DNA of 64,000 nucleotides from Cerioporus squamosus (GCA_022592435.1 JABYQS010000021.1:297712-361711); one strand, 5' to 3'; positions 21,781 through 33,139 are shown, numbered from the stretch's first letter. The notes: generated from the letters alone by a model not told the origin. Made by a program: numbers and translations.

Positions 21781-24741
21781 ATGTCGGCCCAGTACGACCT
21801 TGCCCGACCTGCAAAGCAGGTCTACCCCATGGACACCACAAGACTGCATATGGCCAGCAAAACTGCGTCCTATCTCCCCCCGAAGTCCACTCTCGGCACG
21901 TCCTCCACCCGTGTGCCATTTGAGTCTGCCTCGCTTCCCCAAACGTCGTGGCTCTCAGATGGTGGAGACTTTGAGCCCCCGTCCCTCGCTTTCTCATCTG
22001 GCTCTCGCACGCAGTCGCGTCATACTCCGAGCCCAATCCCCTCCCCGTCGCGCTCGCTCCATCCTTCGCGCTCCTTCACCGCCTCCAGTTCGCACATGTC
22101 GTCTGGGATGTCGTCAGACCGCGATGCCAGCGGTCACTTAGACATCAAGCGGCTCATGAGCAAGCCTGCGAGGCAAACGCAGTCAGGCTCCGTCTCTCTC
22201 CTTTCCGACTCCGAACGCTCCGCAGACGCATCGTCGAGTAGGATGTTCTCCCGTCCCCCACTTTCCAAGAGCGCTACTGCGTCTAGGGAAAAGATGTCTC
22301 TGCATGTGAACACCACTGGGCTTCGCTCGTCGTCCGCTCCCCGTCAGGGCCACACGTCACTGCCAGGGACCCGTTCATCGTCGACCTCCCGCCCTGGCCA
22401 CGCGTCTTCCCCCGAGCGCAGGCCTGCCATTGGAGACGGGCAGCCCGGCCGACCACGTAACGTGTTACGTCGTCGGACAAGTGCGCGCTCGAATCCTACC
22501 ACCCCCAGCGCTGCTGTCATGCATGCGCGCGCTGCGACGGATGATTCGCTCCCACCTAGTAGATCCCTGTCCACGAAACATCAAGAGGGCTATCTCCGTG
22601 ATGATATGCCGTTCTCTGCCTACTACTCGACTCGATCCACCAACCCCCCCTCTACGTCCGCAACGCGTCCCAGCACATCCCCTCGAACGAAGGTCTCATC
22701 CCCTAAGCCTCCGAGCAGCCCTCAGATTCCCTCGGCTTTGACACCTGCTGGTGCGGTTGCCCTCGCGTACAAGCAACAGGAGCAGCGTCGGGAAGAACTG
22801 GCTGAGACTGCCTCCTTCAACGATGCGTACAGATCGCCATCCACACCCGTGGTTGGTTCTGCGCCTAATCCGGCGTCTCACCTTGGGCTAGCGGACGAAG
22901 GAGACGAGGAAGGCGGTGGGCCGTACTACACGGTGTTCGGTAGTTCCTCTGGGCGACTCGTCGCTGTTGGCAGCATGGAAGACAACGACTGGCATTACGA
23001 CCCTCGTGTTCACACTCCGGTCAACGGGAAACTGGTTGGCGCGCGGAGCTTGTCGCGGAAAGTATCTGGGCCGTTCAAACGAGTGGCGGGGTCTATCAGA
23101 CGCGAGCGAGACCATCGAGACCATGCCGAGCTATCTAGGGAAGAGCGCGGGCCTGCCGACGTGTTTGACGGCACATACGGCCGAAGTAGTCCCTCTCAAG
23201 CACAGATGAAGGTTCCTCGCAAACCCATAACCCTGGATACGTCTCTCGATGGCAGAAACAGCCCAAGAGACTCGCCGACAACGAAGCAAAGCCCTGCGAC
23301 CAAGGGTAGCCCTTCACCACAGGAGGACGGTCGCATGTCTCGTTCGTCGAGAATCAAAGGCAAGGATCGCGAGGACGAGATGTCGCCAGGTGGCAAGTGG
23401 TGGAAGCTCGTGAAGCGCATTAGTACCGGCGGCCTCCGGGAGAAGTACCAACACGACCCAGCACCCCCTCCCGTCCCTGCTCTACCGGAGCACGTATATC
23501 CAGCCCCTGCACGGACCACCATGGACATTACGAGCAGAGATGCACAAGGCCAGGAGGTGAGCGAGAACGGCGTGCTTTTTCGGAGATTCATGCAGTCGCG
23601 GGCGTCCATGTCCGGTGTGCGGCCAAACCTGTCGGCTCCCTCGAAAGCCTCCTCTGGGTCTTCTCGTCCCAGCACCAGTACCGGTACCGTTGGCCGTCCT
23701 TCAACAGGGAACACGACTAAGAGTCGTGCAAGCATATCGGGTCATCGTCCAGGCACGGCGACACGCTCCTCGTCGCCTGGCTCCTCAGACTTGGCATCGT
23801 CCGGCTTCTTCAAAGACCACCACACTCCCTCTACACGATCCTCGATCTCGTCCATGGGCGAGGAGATCCCCCCTGTGCCGAAGAATGTCGGACGCTATAT
23901 TGTTTCGCCTAGTGAGCTGTCGCGCATGACGAAGACATCGCCCGAAGTCGTTTCACCATCACGCTCGAAGAGTTCCCAGTCGAAGGCTCCTCGCACGCCA
24001 AGTCGCTCGCATACGGCTCCCGTGGAGATGGTACCACCCAAAGAGGTATCTTCTCCGGAGGATCGACATGTCGCTTCCCTTCCTCTTCCTCCCCCTCGCC
24101 GAGCGGCCACTACTGGATCCGCCACTTCGCCACACGCGCCGTCGTTCAATGTCGAAGATACCATCAACAGCCTGATGCCCCCTCAGCCCGCTGGCCCGCT
24201 CCCCTTAACGGAGTTCGGGATGAAGGAGCCTCCGCCGCGACCGAAGCGCAGTTCACGCCGCGCGCTTCCTCCACCAAATGTTGACATCCCTACCCGCTCG
24301 CAATCCATGTCTGCGACGACCGCACAATCTCCTGCTACCCCTCGTGGCCCGCCTCCGCAAGTTCGCGTGGATGTGGATTTGATACGAAGGCCCTCGGTCG
24401 GCGCTATGAGCTACGCATCCACTGCGAAGCAGGTTTCGACTGGCTCGTCGAATTCCCCAGCGTCTGCGTTATCGCCGCATTCGAATTCTCCTGGATCCGC
24501 ACTTTCGCAGTCCACCTCGCCGTCCTCTGCGGCCTCGAAACGCTCACCACTCACGTTCCGGGAATTGGACAGCCCGCGGCAGAGGCTCTCGGAGAAGGAA
24601 AAGGCAGACAAGTGGGAGGACCTGCTGGCGCGCAGTGCGCGGGCGGGCGGGACGTTGCACCTCGGAGAGTCACAGCTCCTCTCGGAGAGCACCGACGTCA
24701 ACGGGGACGATTCGTTCTTCTTTGGGTCTGATTCCGACTGA
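21781..24741 (+). CDS. Large serine-rich disordered protein, function unknown
   Basis: A single coding exon of 986 aa begins MSAQYDLARPAKQVYPMD. An in-frame ATG at 21634 would add 49 residues, but that stretch contains good intron borders (21695-21779). Ser, Pro, Thr and Arg dominate, with many SPxK/SRSS-type sites suited to CDK or MAP-kinase phosphorylation. More ordered islands are PYYTVFGSSSGRLVAVGS with DNDWHYDPR (about 380-410), RSLSRKVSGPFKRVAGSI (about 425-445), GGKWWKLVKRISTGGLREKY (about 538-557), and an acidic end NGDDSFFFGSDSD. I do not recognise the family. It could be a signalling or cell-polarity scaffold, but this is a guess from composition. Confidence 0.75.
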   Translation: MSAQYDLARPAKQVYPMDTTRLHMASKTASYLPPKSTLGTSSTRVPFESASLPQTSWLSDGGDFEPPSLAFSSGSRTQSRHTPSPIPSPSRSLHPSRSFTASSSHMSSGMSSDRDASGHLDIKRLMSKPARQTQSGSVSLLSDSERSADASSSRMFSRPPLSKSATASREKMSLHVNTTGLRSSSAPRQGHTSLPGTRSSSTSRPGHASSPERRPAIGDGQPGRPRNVLRRRTSARSNPTTPSAAVMHARAATDDSLPPSRSLSTKHQEGYLRDDMPFSAYYSTRSTNPPSTSATRPSTSPRTKVSSPKPPSSPQIPSALTPAGAVALAYKQQEQRREELAETASFNDAYRSPSTPVVGSAPNPASHLGLADEGDEEGGGPYYTVFGSSSGRLVAVGSMEDNDWHYDPRVHTPVNGKLVGARSLSRKVSGPFKRVAGSIRRERDHRDHAELSREERGPADVFDGTYGRSSPSQAQMKVPRKPITLDTSLDGRNSPRDSPTTKQSPATKGSPSPQEDGRMSRSSRIKGKDREDEMSPGGKWWKLVKRISTGGLREKYQHDPAPPPVPALPEHVYPAPARTTMDITSRDAQGQEVSENGVLFRRFMQSRASMSGVRPNLSAPSKASSGSSRPSTSTGTVGRPSTGNTTKSRASISGHRPGTATRSSSPGSSDLASSGFFKDHHTPSTRSSISSMGEEIPPVPKNVGRYIVSPSELSRMTKTSPEVVSPSRSKSSQSKAPRTPSRSHTAPVEMVPPKEVSSPEDRHVASLPLPPPRRAATTGSATSPHAPSFNVEDTINSLMPPQPAGPLPLTEFGMKEPPPRPKRSSRRALPPPNVDIPTRSQSMSATTAQSPATPRGPPPQVRVDVDLIRRPSVGAMSYASTAKQVSTGSSNSPASALSPHSNSPGSALSQSTSPSSAASKRSPLTFRELDSPRQRLSEKEKADKWEDLLARSARAGGTLHLGESQLLSESTDVNGDDSFFFGSDSD

Positions 24742-25313
24742 TGATATGCGTACGGTGAAGGCGAGCGAGGCCTTGTCTCACCCCTGTACATATACACCAC
24801 GCATTTAGGTCCGGAAATAATCCCTACTCTCGCATAGTCGCTTTATCTGCTGTCGCTTTTTAATGATATCCCTCCCGCTCCTCAGGCCTCAGCGTGTACG
24901 TACGTTCTGTACAGGGCGGAGACCGTGTTAATGTCCTTGTCGTCTCCTCTTGTAGTCTATTCGCTCCCTTCGTCTATACCCATCGCATCCTGCTACCAGT
25001 CGCACAGTCAGCCACTCACACACACCATCGTCTCGGTACTGCACGCAGTGGTCCCCGTCCATGCCGTACAATCATGCAATGCGCAAGCGTTCCCCTTGCC
25101 CCTCCCGCTGCCGGGCCCCATCATCGTGGTGGCCGAGCGAACGCTTCTTGACACGTTGGGAAAGGGCAACACCTCATATCTCAAGGTTCCGCTGCTTGTG
25201 GCGTCAGGATGTGCTTCGCTGCCGCAGTCCAGGTACGTGGGGTACTGGGACATCTATGCTTATGTACTGGTACAGCGACCGCGATTGTACACAGGTTTCA
25301 GACGCAAGTCCGA
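24742..25313. other. Intergenic, nothing recognised
   Basis: The gap lies between the serine-rich gene (+) and dienelactone hydrolase copy A (-), which converge. From about 25268 onward the sequence belongs to the tandem duplication. Confidence 0.4.
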
Positions 25314-26357
25314 TCAGAGATCCTTGTACTTGTTGAAGTACTTGATGGTCGCCTCGAAGGCTCCCTCCTTGCCGGCCTTGACCTTGGGGTTGCTCTACAG
25401 GCTTAACGTCAGCGATCCAAGGAGGATGTCATCGCGGTCCCGGGACGTACCAAGTCACCGCGCACTGCGAAGCCGTGGGTGCAGCCCTCCCAGTAAGTGC
25501 GCTCATATCCGGGCGCGAACTTCCCATCCCCGAAGAGCTCGTCGGCGAGCTTCTGCGCCTCCGGCGGGAACTGCGCGTCGACCTCGCAGCTGTTGATGAG
25601 GAGAGGTGCCTTTGCCTTGTCGCGGTATTCCTAGCAAAGGATGAATGAAGGCTCGATCACTCCATGGGTGGACAGGAACTACCTGAAGATCCTGAGGGAT
25701 ACGCAGGCGCGCCGGGTGGGAGACGGCAGTGACCTTGCTGACACCCTTGAGCGCGAGGTACCATGCGGGCGCGGCACCAAAGCAGTACCCGGCCGTCCCA
25801 ATCCACGTCACGCCCTCGGCCTGGAGCGCGGCGACGACGGCGTCGACCTCAGACACCCAGCTTTCAAAGCCGTGGCGGGCGATCCAAGCCTCGCGATCGA
25901 AGTCAGTGCGGGTGAAGGCGTCCTCGGGGAGGGCATCGCCCGCGAGGATGTCAGGCATGACGGTGCGGTAGCCATTCCGCGCGAAGTCGTCCGCGAGCAG
26001 CTGTGGGGAGTGTGATCAGTGGGCTGCAAGGCCACTTAGACGGTGCTTACTTTGTTGTTATTGAGCGGAATGCCGAAGACGTCGGTGAGGAAGAGGACGA
26101 CCTTGTCTTTGGGGTAGTCGCCGGTAGGCGTGGCTATATAGCACTCTACACCTCGGATCTTCTCGATCTTGCCTGGAACGCCGGGTGGTTAGCTGGAGAT
26201 CCTCTCGGAGATTTGACGATTGGTAAGCGGTACTGACCCTCGGGCTGGCCCTCATGGCGAACACCTAGAGACAGATGCAGGGTGAGGCGGGGTATGGTTA
26301 TACTGATGCAGGTGGAGACTACGAACCCTTGAAGCAGTTATCGCAAAATTCAGGCAT
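25314..26357 (-). CDS. Dienelactone hydrolase family protein, copy A
   Basis: Minus-strand exons 26357-26327, 26264-26238, 26172-26051, 26000-25683, 25630-25451 and 25394-25314 give 252 aa. It is an alpha/beta hydrolase of the DLH family. The nucleophile elbow is GYCFGAAP (Cys), the acid is in INSCEVDAQFPPE and the His is in YWEGCTHGFAVRGD, a Cys-Asp-His triad. The N-terminal MPEFCDNCFKGVRHEGQPEG is typical of fungal DLH proteins. Such enzymes open lactone rings in aromatic catabolism or cleave small esters, and are probably cytosolic. The true substrate is unknown. The first two coding exons are only 31 and 27 nt. A TATA element lies about 80 bp upstream. Copy B, 2 kb away, has the same exon lengths throughout. 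Confidence 0.92.
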
Positions 26358-26435
26358 TTCTGTGGCGATGTGATGGTGGTGAAGGTGGGCAGTTCTGTAT
26401 GGATGCTTGTACCGCCGTCTGCTTCTGAGTGAGGG

Positions 26436-26443
26436 TATTTATA
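26436..26443 (-). promoter_or_regulatory. TATA box of hydrolase copy A
   Basis: TATAAATA on the minus strand lies inside GGTATAAATACC, about 80 nt before the start codon. The same element is conserved upstream of copy B at 28488-28495. Confidence 0.65.
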
Positions 26444-27312
26444 CCTCTGCACATCGCACTCCTCCCGCTAAGTACTGCCAGTGGCGCTTTGTAAGGTTGT
26501 TTCCGTCACTCGCAGGGGGTGCAGGAGAAACCTTACCAATTGGAGTCGAGACATCCCGGAGCAGGAGGTGGATAGCGGCGGCGGCCGCGCCCATGTGAGA
26601 CTGCAGTACAGCAACAGTACAGTGCCCTTACAGCGATACGAGCATCGCACGTCGGTAGCTTGGTATGTACGCGGCGGTCTCATGTCTGCCGAATGACATT
26701 CCGCATGCTCTATCTGCAGATGATTGACGAGATGATACGTGGTACTACGTAAGTACACGCAGGACTCGCGATTCCTAGTAGAGAAACGTGAGAGACGCAC
26801 TGTACGATGCGCTCAGGTGTCATTGTCTCGAGCTCGAGTTGGAATGGCGAGTTGTGGAGGCTGAGGTCCTTGGAGCTCTCGGATTCGGATTGCAGCAAAC
26901 TCGCGAGAGGAGGCAATCTGGTCCAAGACCCCACTCAGGCGCTCCGATCCGATCCACAGGGCGCTCCTTCGCTCTCAGGCTCGAACAGGCTCGGAGTTTA
27001 GGTTTGTGGTCAAAGCATGTTGGAGCAGAGGGCCGCAGGTAGCTTCAGAGTATTACTGAGTATCAATGATACTCAACTGAGTACACTGCTAGGAGTTTCA
27101 CTACCCGCCTGCTATAATATCGCCAAGTCGGGGTCTGGAAGTTCGGCCGCCTGCGCCAACTCCCGTTCAGCCGAACTCTGTCCTATTGCGTGTACATGTA
27201 TACCTCTGTACAACAAGGGCTCCTCAACGCGTGGGTGCCGTAACATTTGTGAAGTTGCTTCTCTGCTGGTACACCGACCTCTATCGTACACAGGTGTCAG
27301 ATGCAAGTTCGC

Positions 27313-28409
27313 TCAGAGATCCTTGTACTTGTTGTAGAACTTGACGGTCGCCTCGAACGCTCCCTCCTTGCCTGCCTTGACCTTGGGGTTGCTCTAGCGT
27401 ACAGACTCAATGTCAGTGATTGGACGAGAATGTCACTGTCGCGGTCCCAGGACGTACCAAGTCACCGCGCACTGCGAAACCGTGGGTGCAGCCCTCCCAG
27501 TATGTGCGCTCGTATCCGGGCGCGAACTTCCCACCCCCGAGGATCTCGTCCGCGATCTTCTGCGATTCCGGCGGGAACTGCGGGTCGACTTCGCAGCTAT
27601 TAATGAGGAGAGGCGCCTTCGCCTTGTCGCGGTATTCCTAGGGAAGAATGAATGATCGCTTGGTCACTTGAACTCATCGCACGATCAGGTGGACAGTAGA
27701 TACCTCGAGATCCTCAGGAATACGCAGGCGCGACGGGTGGGAGACAACGGTGACCTTGCTGGCGCCCTTGAGGGCGAGGTGCCATGCGGGCGGGGCCCCG
27801 AAGCAGTACCCGGTGGTCCCGATCCAAGTCACGCCCTCGGCCTGGAGCGCGGCGACGACATCGTCGACCACAGAGATCCAGCTTTCGGGGCCGTGGCGGG
27901 CGATCCAAGCCTCGCGATTGAAGTCGGTGCGGGTGAAGACATCCTCGGGGAGGGCATCACCCGCGAGGATGTCAGGCATGACGGTGCGGTAGCCATTCCG
28001 CGCGAAGTCGTCGGCGAGCAGCTGTGGGGAGTGCAGTCAGTGCGGGCCAAGGCAGCTGAGTGGCACGAGTAGAGCTCACCTTGTTGTTGACGAGCGGGAT
28101 GCCGAAGACGTCGGTGAGGAAGAGGACGACCTTGTCCTTAGGGTAGTCGCCGGTAGGCGTAGCTACATAGCATTCGACACCTCCGATCTTCTCGATCTTG
28201 CCTGGAACGCCGGGTGGTTAGCTGGAGATCCTCTCGGAGATCGTTTGGAGATGACGATTGGTCAGCGATACTAACCCTCGGGCTGGCCTTCGTGGCGAAC
28301 ACCTAGAAACAGATGCACAGTCAGGGCAGAGTACTAGTAAGGTACTGGTACACACTGATACAGTTGGAGATTACGAACCCTTGAAGCAGTTGTCGCAGAA
28401 TTCAGGCAT
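27313..28409 (-). CDS. Dienelactone hydrolase family protein, copy B
   Basis: Minus-strand exons 28409-28379, 28302-28276, 28201-28080, 28021-27704, 27637-27458 and 27393-27313 give 252 aa. All six exons match copy A in length. The triad is intact: GYCFGAPP, NSCEVDPQFPPE and EGCTHGFAVRGD. Differences from copy A are mostly conservative substitutions (for example GGGKFAPGYE against GDGKFAPGYE). With no frameshift or stop, both copies look functional. Both are transcribed on the minus strand from separate but related promoters, so dosage or divergent expression is the likely consequence of the duplication. Confidence 0.92.
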
Positions 28410-28487
28410 TGTGTTGGCGATGTGGTAGTGGTGAAGGTGGACAGTTCTGTGTGGATGCTTGTACCACCGTCTGCCTGTGAGTGAGGG

Positions 28488-28495
28488 TATTTATA
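28488..28495 (-). promoter_or_regulatory. TATA box of hydrolase copy B
   Basis: TATAAATA on the minus strand lies about 80 nt upstream of the copy B start and occupies the same position as in copy A. Confidence 0.65.
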
Positions 28496-29005
28496 CCTGT
28501 GCAACCCCTCCCACTAAGTACTTGCGCTTCGTAAACTTGTTCTCGTCACTCGGAGGACCACGGCATACAGTCTCATACTGTGCGGGATGCAGGAGAAACC
28601 TACGAACTGGAGTCTAGACATCCCGGAGCAGGAGGTGGATAGCAGCGCCCATGTGAGACTACCATACAGCGCTACCGCACGTCGGTGGCTCGGTAGGGCT
28701 CCGTACGTGCTCGCAGGTCTGCCGAATGGCAGTCCGCAATGCTCTATTTGCAGACGATTGACAAGGTCATCCGGCATACTGTACCAGCAGCCTGTACGTA
28801 GCAGTACTCGCGGCTCGGTGGAGAAACGTGAGAGACGCGCTCTACGATACACACGACCCACACCATAGTCCGAGTCCGTCTGTGAGTTCGGCCGCCAAGT
28901 CCCGATCACACGAACGCCGCCTGTCCTGTCGCGTGTACCTGTAAGTATAAGTACCCTAGTACAACAAGAGACAGTAAGTCGGGCTCCTCAGCGCGTTGGT
29001 GGCGA

Positions 29006-29612
29006 AGAGAGAAATCAAGCAGTACTTACCTCTGTAACCGAGCCCGTAAGCGGGGAGTAATCCTCTTTTGTATGTCCGACTGTTGCTCACATTTCGGGCA
29101 CCGACAGGACACGACGGTTCTCCGCTTCGATGTGTCTTCGGAACTCGCCGAGGTTAATGTCGTATCAAGCTTAAGCCTACAACCGGCGACCACATCATCG
29201 AGCACTCACTAACCGCAGTTTTTTAGTGACTGGTCGTCTTGGCTCCCGAGGCACGATACGAGAGGCACGCCGTTACGGACTCACATTGCAGATAGGAATC
29301 CAAGGTGACCTTCCTCTTCTTCGCTTTGGCCTGTGATAGCTGTTGTCCGTGCTCGTCAAACCCAACTTGACTCGGATGAGCGTTGAATTCGCGGTTACTG
29401 TGTGCTCCGATTCTTGGCAGTTTTGCGCCGCTCCATCTAAATAAGCAGTCAGTCCTCGAGAGAATCGCCGCTACTCCGGAGTCATATCATCGCCGCGGCC
29501 ATCCTTGTTCCAGGGAACCGCATAGTTGAAGAGGATAGAAGGCAGACGTGCTAAAGGCAAAAACGTCAGTTCCCACTCCAACCAGAACTACCAGCCAAGC
29601 TTCATCTTCATC
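29006..29612. other. Intergenic, nothing recognised
   Basis: This is sequence between the end of duplication unit B and the small secreted-protein pseudogene. No gene, RNA or repeat is evident. Confidence 0.4.
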
Positions 29613-30092
29613 ATGCAGTTCATCACCACGTTCACCGCACTCGCCTTCGCAGTCGTCGCTGTCACGGTCTCTCAAGTGACCGCTAGTCCTGCTCTTGTAC
29701 GTGGTGTCTCTCGCCCAAATTTGGTCCACGACAACTCACTCCCACCGTCCCGCTGGCAAATCCAGGCTAGCATCATCACCACAGACGAATTCTTGCACTG
29801 GCTCGACACGACCGACGCCAACATCACGTACATCGGGACCCTTATTGACCGTGCGGCCCAAGCCGTCATGGTCACCTATTGCACCAAGCGCGTCGCGAAC
29901 GTCTGAGGCGGGACTTGCAAGGTCTACAACGGCGGTGCGACGTGCCTCAATGCCTCGGGCACGGCGTGTCTTGCGGCTACGGCCAACGTCGGGTTCTGCG
30001 ACCGCAGCAACTGGAGTTGTAACCAGCTCTCGACCAGGGGATCCCGGCTCGCCGATAACAAGTTCTGCTCCACTCCCGTCTCGCCGGCTTAG
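29613..30092 (+). pseudogene. Small secreted cysteine-rich protein, interrupted by a stop
   Basis: The frame starts MQFITTFTALAFAVVAVTV, a clear signal peptide with likely cleavage after TAS (about residue 25). It continues to RVANV, then TGA at 29904-29906, and goes on in the same frame with GGTCKVYNGGATCLN, TACLAA, VGFCDRS and CNQLS to a TAG at 30090-30092. The stop falls where a Cys codon (TGC/TGT) would fit the regular Cys spacing, so one base change explains it. Alternatively a shorter protein of 97 aa is made. An optional intron may begin at GTACGT (29698). The product would be extracellular and disulfide-rich. I do not know its function. Confidence 0.65.
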
Positions 30093-33000
30093 TTGCACCA
30101 GGCTGTTGTACGCCGACACAGGTGAGTAGCTTACGGGAGCTTATACGGTCTGCCACGGTCGAACTGACCAGACATTTCTCTTCGCAGAGTGCTCCGAGCT
30201 TTCTCCCCTGCATGTAGACATTCTCTTGTAACGTTGAGGACTCGAATACCAGCGAGAATGCGAGATGCCATATGCGCAATTGCGAGAACTAACTAGTATT
30301 CTGATCCTTCCTCCGCCGGAGTACCGCGTTCGTTGCCCCTGTCTTTGGTCCCTTGCAGTAGTCTGTATCCGAGTCGTGCTCGTTGTCGGAGCCCCGCCGA
30401 GGCGCATTGAGGCCATGGACAGGTAACCGGTGACCATCGCAGCCTCGTGTTGCGGCTCCGCAGCGACGGAGGAACGTAGTATTCACGACCACATGGGATT
30501 GCGGGAAATCTGCGATAGGTACCACTGTATAAATTGGTGAGGTTGTGGTTCGCATGCAATCGTACACGCTGCACCGATTGGACCTCGTCTGCGGCTTACA
30601 GGTCCGCGAGACTCCGACTCGTGGGCCAGGTCGGGCCATATCGCCTACCAGGTGAGAGCCTAAAGACTTTGTACGTTCTGGGAGATCTTGCACCCTTGAA
30701 GCTCCGTCTTCGCGAACTGTATATCCACGTTCGAGGGCAACGGGTTGTGTGAGGAACCACGTCAGGGCTTGTCAGTGAAGGCAGATATGGTCTTCGCCGC
30801 AAGTGCGGATCCCGCGGGGCGAGGTTTTCTCGGTCCGCCTGGAGATCAGCGGTCCAGTATGTGGGGCGTGCGAGTTGGAAGCAGGGTTCGTGATAGATCT
30901 GCATCCAGCTGGAATGGGCGGTTGACCTGGTTTATCGTCGAGACCTGTGTGATCCATGTTGTAGAGGTAAGTTGAAGTTCGCAGTACGTCTGAGCATCGG
31001 GATGTGGCTCCCGAACGATTTCGGAGACAAGAGAACCCGACTATTTGTCTCGGGAAGAATTCCCGAGTTACTGCAGCATGGCTCTGACAGAAGGAAGCCC
31101 AGGGGCTGCGGGTAGTGCACACTTGAGGTCACAAGGCATACCAAGCAAGGTAGAGTAGGGTAGAGTTCTTGGATATGAGCGTTTCTTCTGTCAGGGACGT
31201 CGTCCATTTTACGTCTACACTTGTACCGGGGTGCAAGAAGACGGACGGACAATCGCGTTGACGGGGGAGCGCGGGAGACGGAGTCACGAAGGGGCAAAGT
31301 TACCCCCATAGACGCAAGGGCGGCTATGCATCTCTGACTTCCCCCCGCTCCTCAACCACGAACGATACTCATGCGACAATCTGCGCCAGGCTACCGTAAC
31401 CTTGCTTCTACTCGGTGGTCGCGCAACTGACATCTCCCGGCACCTGGGGACTCGGCAGATCGCTGTGTCGCGACGCACCATTGCTTCCCACGCGCGGACA
31501 CAAGCTTTGCACCCTCGTCTGCGCAAATACGCCGTGATTGGAAGTGGTCAGAAGCCATCGCTGACGGGATCGTTGAATAATGTCAGGTGCCGTCGTGGTC
31601 TGCCACAGCGGAGACCTAGCACATTGGGTAAGTACGGCCCTGTGATTCAGACTGGGCTGAGTAGTCCGGCGGCCTCGAAGGCGTTACGGCGGGCATCGTG
31701 GCCAGAAGGAGATCTGCGAGATGCGTCAGTTCTCCCAGTGAGTCGCAATGGTGTAAACCGAAGAAGGAAGAATGCATGCGCCGTTGGTGCAGAGTTCGTG
31801 GTCTTAACCACAGTCTGAGTGCAGCGGAGGCCATGAGTCGGTATTGCGAGGTCCGAGGCACTGACCGGTTTGTGACATCAACGGGAACGAGCAGGATCAG
31901 GCTGGGAAACCCCGATTAGTAGTGAGGCGAGTATGGGTTGTCATTACGGCGGACGGACGGACGATGGGCACACGTGGGCCACAGGGAGGTAGAAGACCAG
32001 CATATAGGTGTCATCTTCGAGCGCGTGAGCCAACCAATCCGACAAGAGAATCCATACGCACATCTAGACTCGCGCATCCTTGCATGCTTGGTAAGTTCGG
32101 AGTCTATCGCCTGTGATGTGCACTTGTCGGGCATCCCTTTCGAGCTACACCCGCTGAGACGTGGATCGGGATGGTCTTCAAGCTGTAAGCGTATTTCCAA
32201 CGGTCTCGGCCCATCAGCAAGCGAAATGCGACGCTGACATGAGTATGCACAAACGCATGCGGGGGGAGCGCATAATAGCGGAATTGAGACCGTGAGCCGA
32301 TATCGGATGGGCGCCTCGTTGAGGCGTTTGCGAACTGGAAGCTTTGAGCGGAGTCCTTCATTCCATGAGATGCCTTCTCTTCTTTGATCGTGATTCAGGA
32401 GTCGCGCCATCGGCCCAACGCCTGTAGTTATCGTCCCAAATTCGCCGAGACGGAGAGACGGAGTTTGCTCACAGTTGCTGCAGGTCTAACCACCTTGCCT
32501 TCCCGATGGTAAAGGTGCCGTAAACGAGCACGCGAGCACGGGTAGATGAGGAGCCATTTTCCCGAGGTAGCGATATCGGAAGCGGGACAGCCTATTGGCT
32601 CCTCCGCTGACGGAGTTGGTGGATGGTCCGCATCCAGGCCTACAGGCACGACCCGACCATCTGCAACTCGGGGAACGTACTGGCCTGGGTGGCCGTAATA
32701 GGGACAGTATCCGGGAGCGCGTGTGAAGATTCCGCGGCGAGGCCCTGCAAGCATGCCCTGTCTTCCGCGGCTGCGCCTCGTGTTGGGAAGGCGCATCCGA
32801 GAAGTTGAAGCCCAGCGCGTTGCATTGTCCGAGACCCTGAGTTACGCTGGGTGAGAGATATATAACGGCCGGCAGACTCACCTCGACTCTCCTAGGAACT
32901 GTATTGCCGTTGCCTTCGCCCAGCCTGCCACCCCCATACGCCGTGTCGAAGTGCGTGCTTCTCTTCTCCGCTGATAGCCAACCACCATCAGGTGAGCGAC

Positions 33001-33139
33001 TATCTATCTCCCGCCGGGGTGAGAGGAGTGCAGGACGTACCGAATTGACCGTGGATCCTCTCCCTGCGCTCCCGGACCCGGCCAGATTATCGCCCGAGTC
33101 GAACTCGAGACCCTTTCAACCGAAACCACCACAACCACC
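30093..33139. other. Gene-poor 3-kb region with one TATA element
   Basis: Open frames on both strands overlap and lack domains or splice-linked partners. I find no tRNA or transposon signature. A TATATAA at 32859-32865 lies about 275 bp upstream of the gene at 33140 and is its likely promoter. Confidence 0.5.
32859..32865 (+). promoter_or_regulatory. Candidate TATA box for the gene at 33140
   Basis: TATATAA within GAGATATATAACGG. The distance to the ATG implies a 5'UTR of roughly 240 nt, which may itself contain an intron. Confidence 0.4.

Larger units (their letters stand above)
25268..27240. repeat. Tandem segmental duplication, unit A
   Basis: This roughly 2-kb unit spans hydrolase copy A, its promoter, about 440 bp of conserved upstream DNA (for example GCAGGAGGTGGATAGC) and a further block near 27130-27240. 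That block contains GTTCGGCCGCC, GCGTGTAC, GTACAACAAG and GGGCTCCTCA. All of these recur in the same order in unit B (27265-29005). The boundaries are estimated by eye and the intergenic parts have diverged. Confidence 0.75.
27265..29005. repeat. Tandem segmental duplication, unit B
   Basis: This is the second unit of the duplication, containing hydrolase copy B, its TATA element and the upstream flank. It follows directly after unit A in the same orientation, as expected from unequal crossing-over. The flank is shorter than in unit A because of scattered indels. Confidence 0.75.

Noticed and set aside
29904..29906. TGA read as selenocysteine in the secreted protein
   Set aside because: Most fungi lack selenocysteine machinery and no SECIS-like hairpin was seen; a mutated Cys codon is simpler.
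31402..32410. Overlapping plus- and minus-strand open frames of 100-165 codons
   Set aside because: They shadow one another, lack family-like motifs and have no matching splice partners.
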